Source of the DNA: Oceanospirillales bacterium
Lineage (GTDB): Bacteria > Pseudomonadota > Gammaproteobacteria > Pseudomonadales > Balneatricaceae
Reading direction: 5' to 3'
Length of the DNA: 64,000 nt
Assembly (NCBI GenBank): GCA_018223185.1
Contig: JAAEYW010000001.1
Location: forward strand, 310,001 to 374,000
Position numbers and translations under genes: made by a program. The notes under the pieces are model-generated. The model did no database searches. It saw nothing but the letters and a program-made list of their open reading frames with translations, and had not been told where the DNA came from. Below, in pieces: positions 53,936 to 62,500 of this stretch. How positions within the stretch are numbered: the stretch's first letter is position 1; every line of letters begins with the position of its first letter.

Positions 53936-54720
53936 ATCTGACAAAACCATTTTATCTGCTGATGGCACTGACTTTTTTAAGCAGTCCTGTGTTGGCGCTG
54001 ACGCCTGAAGAACGGGGGCTGGAGATTGCCCGGGAAGCCAAACAACGTGATTCTGGCTGGGCCGATATGCAGGCTGAGATGCTGATGGTGCTGCGTAATA
54101 AGCAGGGCGAAGAGAGTGTCAGGGAGATTCGTATCAAGTCGCTGGAACAGGAAGGTGATGGCGATAAGAGCCTGACGATCTTCGATAAACCTCTGGATGT
54201 GAAGGGGACGGCGTTTCTGAGTTTTTCCCACCCGCTTGAAGCGGATGATCAGTGGCTCTATCTGCCAGCCCTTAAACGGGTGAAACGTATCTCATCGCGC
54301 AATAAATCCGGCCCGTTTATGGGATCTGAGTTCGCTTACGAAGATCTCTCCTCATTTGAGATTGAGAAATACAGCTACAAATATATTAAGGATGAATCCT
54401 GCGATGGGGGTGCCTGCTTTGTGGTGGAGCAATATCCGGTGGATAAGGATTCAGGATATACACGACGGGTGGCCTGGATCGATCAGAACCATTACCGGGT
54501 ATGGAAAGTTGATTTTTATGACCGTAAAAACAGTTTATTAAAAACCCTTACCTTTAAAGGTTATCAGCAATATCTGGACAACTACTGGCGGGCGGATCTG
54601 CAGCAGATGCAGAATCATCAGAACGGGAAAAGCACCGAGCTGAAATGGTCCGGTTATCAGTTCAGGGTTGGACTGAATGACGCTGATTTCAACAAGAATA
54701 CGCTGAAACGGGCCCGTTAA
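53932..54720 (+). CDS. LolA-like outer-membrane lipoprotein-sorting family protein
   Basis: A 262-residue exported protein: signal peptide (about 1-23, cut after VLA), then TPEERGLEIAREAKQRDSGWADMQAEMLMVLRNKQGEESVREIRIKSLE and FLSFSHPLEADDQWLYLPALKRVKRISSRNKSGPFMGSEFAYEDLSSFEIEKY, typical of the LolA-fold proteins that accompany MMPL-type RND transporters. It probably binds a lipid or hydrophobic cargo in the periplasm. It overlaps the RND gene by 4 bp and the next gene starts 1 bp after its stop, so the three are one operon. Confidence 0.88.
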   Translation: MNLTKPFYLLMALTFLSSPVLALTPEERGLEIAREAKQRDSGWADMQAEMLMVLRNKQGEESVREIRIKSLEQEGDGDKSLTIFDKPLDVKGTAFLSFSHPLEADDQWLYLPALKRVKRISSRNKSGPFMGSEFAYEDLSSFEIEKYSYKYIKDESCDGGACFVVEQYPVDKDSGYTRRVAWIDQNHYRVWKVDFYDRKNSLLKTLTFKGYQQYLDNYWRADLQQMQNHQNGKSTELKWSGYQFRVGLNDADFNKNTLKRAR

Positions 54721-54721
54721 G

Positions 54722-55939
54722 ATGAAGGCAGGTGTTTTAACCGCAGGGCTGGCGACACTGCTGTTCAGTGGCGCGATGCTCAGTGATGCAGTAAAAGCAG
54801 ACGAGGTTGTCTTTGAATTCAGTGGCCGGTTGTCAGGTGAGCTTCAGGGCTATTTTGAAGAGGGGCGCTTTGACGGGCAGAACTATCAGAACAACGCTTC
54901 GCTGGCACTGGAGCCTGAGCTGTACTGGTCGTTTAACGACGGGACTGACTCCGTTATTTTTACCCCGTTTTACCGGCTGGATCAGCAGGATGAGGAACGT
55001 AGCCATGGTGATATCCGTGAACTGAGCTGGGTTCATGTGGGGGATGACTGGGAGATGCGAACGGGCCTGCGCAAAGTGTTCTGGGGGGTTACTGAATTTA
55101 ACCATCTGGTGGATGTGATTAACCAGACGGATGGTATTGAAGACAGTGATGGCGAGGAAAAACTGGGCCAGCCGATGGTCAACCTCTCGCTGGTGCGGGA
55201 CTGGGGTATCCTTGATCTGTTCGTGCTGCCAGGTTTCCGCGAGCGCACTTTTGCCGGAACCGATGGTCGTCTGCGCAGTGGGCTGGTTGTTGATACCGGC
55301 AGAGCCCGTTATGAATCCGGGGCCGGTGATCAGCATATCGATACCGCTGTTCGCTGGAGTCAGAGTTTTGATCTCTATGATATCGGACTCTACTGGTTCA
55401 GGGGCACCAACCGTGATCCCCGTTTTGAAACCGGCGTGAAAAACGGCACGCCGGTGCTGATACCTGTTTATGAGCAGATGGATCAGATCGGTTTTGACGG
55501 TCAGGCAACCATCGACAGCTGGCTGTGGAAGCTTGAGTTGTTATGGCGGGATCTGCCTGCCGGGCAATATACAGCGATGCAGGCGGGGGCTGAATATACC
55601 TTTTACGGCATCCGCAACAGCAATACCGATCTGGGGGTGCTGGCTGAATTTGGCTGGGATGAGCGCGGCGGGAAAGCGGACACGGTCTTTCAGAATGATC
55701 TGTTTATTGGCAGCAGAGTTACTCTGAACGATGCCGCCAGCACCGAGTTTCTCGCCGGGCTGGGTTACGATATCGACTACAGCAGTCGCAGCCTGTTTGT
55801 AGAGGCCAGCAGTCGCTTTGGTGAGTGCCTCAAGCTGAGCCTGGATGTGCGGCTATTTGATTCCGGAAGCCCACGGGACCTGATGACACATATTGATCAG
55901 GATGATCGTATTCAGCTCACAGCGGATTACTATTTTTAA
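54722..55939 (+). CDS. Outer-membrane beta-barrel protein of the RND cassette
   Basis: A 405-residue exported protein with a signal peptide (about 1-26, cut after VKA), alternating beta-strand pattern throughout and a C-terminal phenylalanine (RIQLTADYYF), so an outer-membrane barrel is likely. Stretches such as FTPFYRLDQQDEERSHGDIRELSWVHVGDDWEMRTGLRKVFWGVTEFNHLVDVINQTD occur in a family found next to MMPL and LolA-like genes. It may form the outer-membrane exit or acceptor for the cargo. It has no TolC-type helical barrel. A terminator follows. Confidence 0.85.
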   Translation: MKAGVLTAGLATLLFSGAMLSDAVKADEVVFEFSGRLSGELQGYFEEGRFDGQNYQNNASLALEPELYWSFNDGTDSVIFTPFYRLDQQDEERSHGDIRELSWVHVGDDWEMRTGLRKVFWGVTEFNHLVDVINQTDGIEDSDGEEKLGQPMVNLSLVRDWGILDLFVLPGFRERTFAGTDGRLRSGLVVDTGRARYESGAGDQHIDTAVRWSQSFDLYDIGLYWFRGTNRDPRFETGVKNGTPVLIPVYEQMDQIGFDGQATIDSWLWKLELLWRDLPAGQYTAMQAGAEYTFYGIRNSNTDLGVLAEFGWDERGGKADTVFQNDLFIGSRVTLNDAASTEFLAGLGYDIDYSSRSLFVEASSRFGECLKLSLDVRLFDSGSPRDLMTHIDQDDRIQLTADYYF

Positions 55940-55958
55940 ACAGAATACGATGCCTTTT

Positions 55959-55982
55959 AAACCGCCTGCTGGCGGTTTTTTA
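55959..55982 (+). terminator. Intrinsic terminator after the RND cassette
   Basis: An 8-bp stem (AAACCGCC with GGCGGTTT, loop TGCT) continued by T6. Confidence 0.85.
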
Positions 55983-56016
55983 TTCAGGCATATTTTCCAG
56001 GCTTAGTTGTTATGGC

Positions 56017-56874
56017 TCAGGTTACACTCAGCAGTGCATTGGCGATACCCGCTGATTTCAGCGTGTCAGCCTGATGCTGATTTTTGACCAGCACAGAGCC
56101 GCAAAAAGCCAGGGCATTGAATGACACTGAGGCGAACGATTCAGTGCTGCGTGGCACCAGCATCAGCCATTCCCGGCACAGCAGCAAATTGTAAGCTATT
56201 GTTGTCTGCTTCATTTTATGGCTGAGATGCAGATGATCCAGCAGAGTCAGATAATGGTTGTGCAGCCACTGTGCTCCGGCATCAGGATCGTCAGTAATAT
56301 TGCCCGCTAGCTGAATCCCGGCCTGTTGGAAGGGGAGTGCCGGGTTGGTTTCAGGTCTGTCTGAGAAGCCGCTGAGTTGTATAGCCAGAGGCAGGTTGCC
56401 CGGTTTAACCGGAATCAGCTGCAGATGTTTATGCGGCTGACTGGCCCCGGCTTCCCGCCCGCCATTGTAGAACACCACACCATCGATCTCCTTCAGGCCC
56501 AGCAGGGCCGCTTTAAAATCAGAGGGGTTAAGCAGATTGGTCTGCGGCTCAAATTCGCGGGTGACCAGTAACAGATGGTTTTCGATGACATTGAATTTGT
56601 TTAGCAGACAGATATGGTCGGGCCCTATATCACAGACAAAGAGGTGTGGGTCATAGGGTTTGAAAGGGTTAGTAGTGTGGTTTCCAGCTTGTTTTATACG
56701 CTGGGTATTTTCTTTATATTTCAGGCTGCTGAGGGTTCTTAACTGGAACCTTAAAGCGCCTTCGCAGACGGTTTCAACAACCGTGCTGAGCGGTTGTAAC
56801 GCCCCTTTTATGAGGGCTGTCTGGCTGACATGCTGAGCGCGTTGTAAGAGTGAACCTGTCATCGGATCTGTCAT
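56017..56874 (-). CDS. ATP adenylyltransferase (Ap4A phosphorylase)
   Basis: A 285-residue HIT-superfamily protein of the Ap4A phosphorylase type. The nucleotide-binding motif HKHLQ is at 148-152 (GASQPHKHLQLIPV), preceded by NKFNVIENHLLLVTREFEPQ and VVFYNGGREAGA, which are characteristic. It splits diadenosine tetraphosphate with phosphate to ADP and ATP. Many bacteria use ApaH instead; this phosphorylase is less common, mostly in cyanobacteria, some proteobacteria and fungi. It is divergent from the flavodoxin-like gene across 101 bp. Confidence 0.9.
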   Translation of the reverse strand: MTDPMTGSLLQRAQHVSQTALIKGALQPLSTVVETVCEGALRFQLRTLSSLKYKENTQRIKQAGNHTTNPFKPYDPHLFVCDIGPDHICLLNKFNVIENHLLLVTREFEPQTNLLNPSDFKAALLGLKEIDGVVFYNGGREAGASQPHKHLQLIPVKPGNLPLAIQLSGFSDRPETNPALPFQQAGIQLAGNITDDPDAGAQWLHNHYLTLLDHLHLSHKMKQTTIAYNLLLCREWLMLVPRSTESFASVSFNALAFCGSVLVKNQHQADTLKSAGIANALLSVT

Positions 56875-56975
56875 CGGAGCTATTGTAGGGTTGGACGGAA
56901 ATTGAACTAACTGTCAGATTACGTTGGCCGGAGGCTGTTGTATAGTGATGAGAGATTGTCTGTGAGAGTAAACCG

Positions 56976-57437
56976 ATGAAAACATTACTACTGGTTGCGC
57001 ATGCTCCTTCTGAAAACACCCGACGAATGGCAGAAGCGGTACTTAAGGGGGCGGGTCACCCGGATATTGATACAGTGCAATGTCGCTGGGTCGAACCTCT
57101 TCAGGCAACACCGCAAGATGTGCTGGAGTGTGATGGAATCATTTTGGGAACCACTGAAAACCTCGGTTATATGAGCGGTGCCCTGAAAGATTTTTTTGAT
57201 CGTTGCTATTACCCCTGTCTGGATAAAAAGCAGGGCTTACCCTGTGCCCTTTATGTCCGGGCGGGACATGATGGCACCGGCACCTGCCGTGCGGTTGAAA
57301 CTATTTGTACGGGGCTGCGCTGGCACTGGATTCAGCCTCCACTGGTCTGTCGGGGGGAGTGGACAGCCAGCTTTTTACAACAGTGTAAGACGCTGGGCAC
57401 GACAATGGCAGCGGGACTGGATATGGGGATTTATTGA
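56976..57437 (+). CDS. Flavodoxin-like NAD(P)H-dependent oxidoreductase
   Basis: A 153-residue flavodoxin-fold protein: LLVAHAPSENTRRMAEAVLKGA at the N-terminus forms the phosphate-binding loop, and GIILGTTENLGYMSGALKDFFDRCYYPCLDKKQGLP the second FMN loop. It is short and single-domain, so it is an FMN-binding electron carrier or a WrbA-like quinone reductase. No fused partner or operon is visible. The start at 56976 is divergent from the Ap4A phosphorylase gene. Confidence 0.8.
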   Translation: MKTLLLVAHAPSENTRRMAEAVLKGAGHPDIDTVQCRWVEPLQATPQDVLECDGIILGTTENLGYMSGALKDFFDRCYYPCLDKKQGLPCALYVRAGHDGTGTCRAVETICTGLRWHWIQPPLVCRGEWTASFLQQCKTLGTTMAAGLDMGIY

Positions 57438-57542
57438 TCTGTATCGCGGGTTTCTGGTTAACAAACAGTCAGCTGTATTGTGCAGTGCGGTAGCTGGCAT
57501 TATACTTAGGTCTGAATTTTGATCAGATCAGGAGATCCGCCA

Positions 57543-57779
57543 ATGAAGCAATCGGTGTTTACCGGAATAGAGTGTGATGATCGCCGAATAGCCAGTGAGC
57601 TTCAGGCGATGGGTTACTATGATGAGTGCAGAACAGAGTCCCGCTCAGCTTTCAGCAGACTGCTTGATTCTGTTGGTAACTTTATTACCTGGATGCGCTG
57701 GAAAGGTGAAGTCGGTGTTTATGGCTGTCGCGTAGGTGCTGATTATGCACGCTACATGGAAGCGAAAGTCAGCGCCTGA
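57543..57779 (+). CDS. Small conserved-looking protein of unknown function
   Basis: A 78-residue cytosolic protein with a very good ribosome site (AGGAGATCCGCCA before the ATG) and a strong palindromic terminator 20 bp after the stop, so it is very likely real. There is no signal peptide or membrane segment. The middle part (TESRSAFSRLLDSVGNFITWMRWKGEV) is amphipathic with two tryptophans, and there are three cysteines (C16, C29, C62 region). I do not recognise a family. Confidence 0.7.
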   Translation: MKQSVFTGIECDDRRIASELQAMGYYDECRTESRSAFSRLLDSVGNFITWMRWKGEVGVYGCRVGADYARYMEAKVSA

Positions 57780-57799
57780 TTCTCCGTTTATAGCCTTTT

Positions 57800-57826
57800 A
57801 AAAACCGCTCATATGAGCGGTTTTTT
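57800..57826 (+). terminator. Intrinsic terminator after the small gene
   Basis: A 13-bp perfect palindrome (AAAAACCGCTCAT with ATGAGCGGTTTTT) that can also serve the convergent EamA gene. Confidence 0.9.
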
Positions 57827-57877
57827 CGTTTGATTTACTGCTGATTTCTGCGATGCAGCCAGCTCGAAGCGTCTTGA

Positions 57878-58759
57878 TCAGCGATAACTTTTTCGTTTAA
57901 GTTGCTGAAACAAAACACCACCAATAATCAGGACCAGCCCGATAATGGTGGATACCATCACCGGTTCGTCCGCAATGGTTGCCAGCAATATCAGGGACAA
58001 CGGTGGCGAGAGATAGACCAGGTTACTCAGCTGGGCAGTGTTATCGGTCATTCGCATCGCCTGCATCCACAGAAGGAATGCAAATCCCATCTCAAAGGTA
58101 CCGATATAGATGCCGCCAGCAACAGCCTGCCAGGGCATAGCGGTCATTTCACCCTGTACCAGCATCAGTACACTCAGAATAGGCAGGCTGAGGCCAAAAC
58201 AGAGCAGCAGAGAGACAACCGCATCGCGGGGTTTACGTGTGTTGAAAATCCAGTAACTGGCAAAAAACACTGAACTGCCCAGCCCCAGCATAACCCCCAG
58301 CGGATTTTTGAAGTCCAGTGCCAGCAGGTTGCCCTGAGTCGCGATAACCAGTACGCCGCCGTAGGCCAACAGAATGCTGATAATATTTTTCAGGGTGAAT
58401 TTTTGTCCCAGAAACGGCACTGCCAGAATACTCAGCACGACTGCCCAGGTGTAATTCAGTGCCTGTGCCTGCTGTGCCGGCAACATATCATAAGCGGCAA
58501 ACAGAATCAGGTAATAGAGGGTTGGATTGAGTAGTGCCAGCATCAGAAAGTAACCGGGAGACTCTTTAAGATATTGGCGCGCCAGAGCGAATTTTTTTTG
58601 CGCAATGGTGGCTGAAGACAGAATTACAAAGGTTGTGGCCACTGCAATCCAGAGCATCTGTAAGGGGCTGATGAGTGACAGCGTCAGCTTAAATGCCGTG
58701 GCAACAGTTGACCACATCAGCACTACGGACAGTGCCAGAATAAGAGATGTGCGGTTCAA
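57878..58759 (-). CDS. EamA/DMT superfamily exporter, second copy
   Basis: A 293-residue ten-segment DMT transporter (LILALSVVLMWSTVATAFKLTLSLISP at the start, a second EamA repeat from about 150, MVSTIIGLVLIIGGVLFQQLKRK at the end). It starts 19 bp after the Lrp gene on the same strand, so it is probably an Lrp-controlled amino-acid exporter, a frequent pairing in proteobacteria. The exported amino acid cannot be told. AGAAGATATT precedes the start. Confidence 0.88.
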   Translation of the reverse strand: MNRTSLILALSVVLMWSTVATAFKLTLSLISPLQMLWIAVATTFVILSSATIAQKKFALARQYLKESPGYFLMLALLNPTLYYLILFAAYDMLPAQQAQALNYTWAVVLSILAVPFLGQKFTLKNIISILLAYGGVLVIATQGNLLALDFKNPLGVMLGLGSSVFFASYWIFNTRKPRDAVVSLLLCFGLSLPILSVLMLVQGEMTAMPWQAVAGGIYIGTFEMGFAFLLWMQAMRMTDNTAQLSNLVYLSPPLSLILLATIADEPVMVSTIIGLVLIIGGVLFQQLKRKSYR

Positions 58760-58778
58760 AATATCTTCTCAGAAGCGT

Positions 58779-59249
58779 TCAGAGTAGTTTTGATTCAATA
58801 TCTTTGACATCTTCCATCACCACAAAGGTGCTGGTTTGAGTGACATAGGGCAGAGCGGATATTTTCTCCCCGAGCACTTCGCGATAGGACTCCATTCCGG
58901 TGGTCCGGACTTTGAGCAGATAGTCAAAATTAGCCGCGATCATATGACACTGCTCAATCTCTGGTATCTCGCGGACAGCATCATTAAACGCCCGTAATGC
59001 CTTGGTTTTAGTGTCACTGAGGGTTACCTGAACAAACGCGACATGCTTTGTGCCGAGTTTTTTCTGATCGACCAGGGCGATATAGCCGAGGATATAGCCC
59101 TGTTCTTCCAGGCGCTTCATACGGATCTGGCAGGGAGTTTTCGACAGGCCCACCCGTGAGGCCAGTTCTGTCACTGTGATACGGGCATTTTTCTGCAGTT
59201 CACGCAGAATCGCCATATCAAGTTTGTCCAGTTTATCCAAATTATCCAT
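58779..59249 (-). CDS. Lrp/AsnC family transcriptional regulator
   Basis: A 156-residue Lrp/AsnC regulator with N-terminal helix-turn-helix (LDMAILRELQKNARITVTELASRVGLSKTPCQIRMKRLEEQGYILGY) and a C-terminal RAM ligand domain (FVQVTLSDTKTKALRAFNDAVREIPEIEQCHMIAANFDYLLKVRTTGMESY). It is like PutR/Lrp-type regulators. It is co-directional with the EamA exporter and divergent from the glutamate dehydrogenase gene, and may regulate either. The start at 59249 is preceded by no strong ribosome site. Confidence 0.9.
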   Translation of the reverse strand: MDNLDKLDKLDMAILRELQKNARITVTELASRVGLSKTPCQIRMKRLEEQGYILGYIALVDQKKLGTKHVAFVQVTLSDTKTKALRAFNDAVREIPEIEQCHMIAANFDYLLKVRTTGMESYREVLGEKISALPYVTQTSTFVVMEDVKDIESKLL

Positions 59250-59536
59250 ATGATTTCACAGTTGTGGTTGTTCGTTTGCTTATTTGATCGTTATGAAAAG
59301 GATACGACTATAAAAAATAAAAATACAGTGAAAAAGACTTCTGTTCTTTTCCTATACTTTGATATTAACTAATACTGTCCGGTTTTTATGCCTATCCTGA
59401 TTACGTATTGTGGGGAAAAAACCGTGGTATCAGCGGCAACACCTCTTTTTCTTGGGCGTTGTATAAGCCGATACAGGAAATAATAATAATCCGGTACCTT
59501 CCGGGCGTAGCGAGTGCTATCTGGAGTCTATACAAA
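59250..59536. promoter_or_regulatory. Divergent region between lrp and gdh2
   Basis: A 287-bp gap with AT-rich parts near 59300-59370 and no ORF. It must hold the promoters for the Lrp gene and the large dehydrogenase gene; no sites can be assigned exactly. Confidence 0.5.
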
Positions 59537-62500
59537 ATGCATGATTTATTGGGTCTGAGCAAATCACAGGTTATTGATCTGATCAGCGAAAAGCTCTCTG
59601 CTCAGGTGAGCAAGGGGCTGCAAGCGTCGATGCAGCTGTTCACGCAAAAGTTTTTCAGTGTGGCTGCACCGGAAGAGTTACAAAGCCGTTCACTTGAGTA
59701 TCTCTGCGCTACGGCCATGTCATACTGGCAGCTGTTGAAGGATTACAATGCGCCGGCACCCGTCGTAAGGGTTTTTAACCCCGATTATGAACAGCATGGC
59801 TGGCATTCAAACCATACGGTGATACAGGTTCACAATGTTGATGTTCCGTTTCTGGTGGATTCCGTCAGAATGGAATTGAATCGCCGCGAACTGGCGATTC
59901 TGAGTATTAATAACTGTGTACTGGCCTGTGAACGCACCCAAACCAACAAGCTGAAAAGTCTGAAATCTGCCCGTGAGAGAGATGAACACTCTCAGGTTGA
60001 GTCACTGATCTATCTGGAGATTGAACGCCATTCCGATCAGGCGACCCTCGATGAGATCCGTGACAGCCTGTTAAATGTACTCGCTGATGTCAAAGCGGTA
60101 GTCGACGATTTTCTGCCTATTAAAGAAAAGGGACAGGATCTTAAAGAGGAGTTGCGGCTGCGTGACGCCAATAGTCCGGAGATTAAAGAGACCCGCAAGC
60201 TACTTGACTGGCTGATGGATGAAAACTTTATTTTCCAGGGATATGAAGAAGTTGTCGTTCGCCAGGAAGAGGGAAAGGTTTTTGCCGATCTTGTTAAAGG
60301 CTCTGAACTGGGTACTCAGCGTCAGTCCCCCGCGAGTAAAGAACTGAGCCAACTGGAACAGCAGTTTGTACTGGCTGAGAAATTGGTAATGTTCAGCAAG
60401 GATGTGGTGCGGTCAACGGTTCACCGGCCGGTATACCGCGACCTGGTTATCATTAAGCGGTTTGATGAGCAGGGGCGGGTATGCGGTGAGTGTCGCTTCT
60501 ACGGCCTGTATACCTCTTCAGTCTTCCTGACCAATCCATTGCGAATTCCGGTCGTACGACTGAAGCTGATCAGTATTCTGTCTGAATGTGGTTTTGAGCC
60601 GGGTGGTCACAGCCACAAAGCACTGGTACAGATTCTCACGGATATGCCCCGTGAAGAGCTGATTCTGGCGCAAACCAGTGATCTGAAACAGACCAGCTTT
60701 GGTATCTTCAATATGCAGGAGCGTCGCCGGGCCTGCCTGTTTGTTCGTCAGGATGCCAGTAAGCGATTTTACTCCTGTCTGTATTATATTCCCCGTGACC
60801 TGTATACCACCAAGCTGCGCAACTCAGTGCTGAACCTGTTGTATAAAGGTTTACACGGGCGGGATTATGAAGCCAATTCGCAGATCTCAGAGTCGGTGCT
60901 GTCGCGGACCCATTTCGTTATTTATGCTGATCCTGATCAGCAGGTGGAGGTGGATCTTGCCGCCATCGAAGCCAGGATTATGGAGATCTCCCGTTCCTGG
61001 GATGATGACCTGAATATCAACCTGATCGAAACCTATGGTGAAGAGAAGGGTAGTCGTTTTGTTAACCGTTTCAGTGGTGGATTCAGTTCTGCCTATAAAG
61101 AGAACTTTTCTACCGGAAACGGGGTTTATGATCTGCAGCATATCTCCTATCTGAAGTCTCCCGATGCTATCGCAATGAGCTTCTATCGTTCATTTGAAGA
61201 AGCTGCGGGTATTCTGAAGTTTAAGCTCTTCAGTGTTGACCGTCCGCTGGTATTGTCGGAAGTGATTCCGCTGCTGGAAAATCTTGGGCTGAAAGTGTTG
61301 AGTGAACATCCTTATGTGGTCACTGACCGGGATAGCAATCAGTACTGGATCAGCGATTTCCGCGTCAGCTATGGCCAGCAGACCGTGGTTGAGCTGGATA
61401 AGGTAAAAGTGATTCTGCAGGAGGCGTTTGCTAAGGTGTGGGATGGTCAGGCCGACAGTGACGAATTTAACCGACTGGTTATTGCTGGTGGGCTTAACTG
61501 GCGTGAAGTTGCGATGCTGCGTGCATATGGGCGTTATATTAAACAACTGCGTTTCGGCTTCTCCCAGCCGTTTCTGGCGGAAGTACTGGTGCGCAATGTT
61601 GATATAACCCGTCAGCTGATAGAGCTGTTCCGCAGTCGCTTTCAGCCTGGCAAGCAGGAGTCCGGCCAGGAAGAGTCTATCGAACAGAGCATTCTGGATG
61701 CGATGGACGGCGTTAGCAGTCTCGATGATGACAAGATCCTGCGCCGCTTTATGGTGGTGATTAAGTCCACCCTGCGAACTAACTTTTATCAGCAGAAAGA
61801 CGGTGTAGATAAGCCCTATTTCTCATTCAAAATTGACTCTCAGTCGATTCCGGATATTCCACAACCGAAACCTAAGTTTGAAGTGTTTATCTATTCACCA
61901 CGGATTGAGGGTGTGCATCTGCGGGTGGGCAAGGTTGCCCGGGGTGGTTTGCGCTGGTCCGACCGGATGGAGGATTACCGTACTGAGGTGCTGGGCCTGG
62001 TAAAAGCGCAGCAGGTGAAAAACTCAGTGATTGTGCCTATGGGGGCGAAGGGCTGCTTCATCTGTAAGCGGATGCCGGATACCGCTGACCGTGAGGTAAT
62101 TCAGGCCGAGGGTATCGAATGCTATAAAACCTATATTCGCGGACTGCTGGATATCACTGATAACCTGGTTGGCGGTGAAGTGGTTTATCCTGAATCGGTG
62201 GTGCGTCATGATGAGGATGATCCTTATCTGGTTGTTGCTGCCGATAAAGGCACGGCTACATTCTCTGATATCGCCAACTCAATATCTGAAGAATATGGTT
62301 TCTGGCTGGGTGATGCGTTTGCTTCCGGCGGAAGTCAGGGTTACGACCATAAAGGGATGGGGATTACCGCCCGGGGGGCCTGGGAATCGGTTAAGCTGCA
62401 TTTTCGTGAGAAGGGGATTAATACCCAGACGGAGCCGTTTACCGTTATCGGTATCGGTGACATGGCGGGCGATGTATTTGGTAACGGTATGCTGCTGTCT

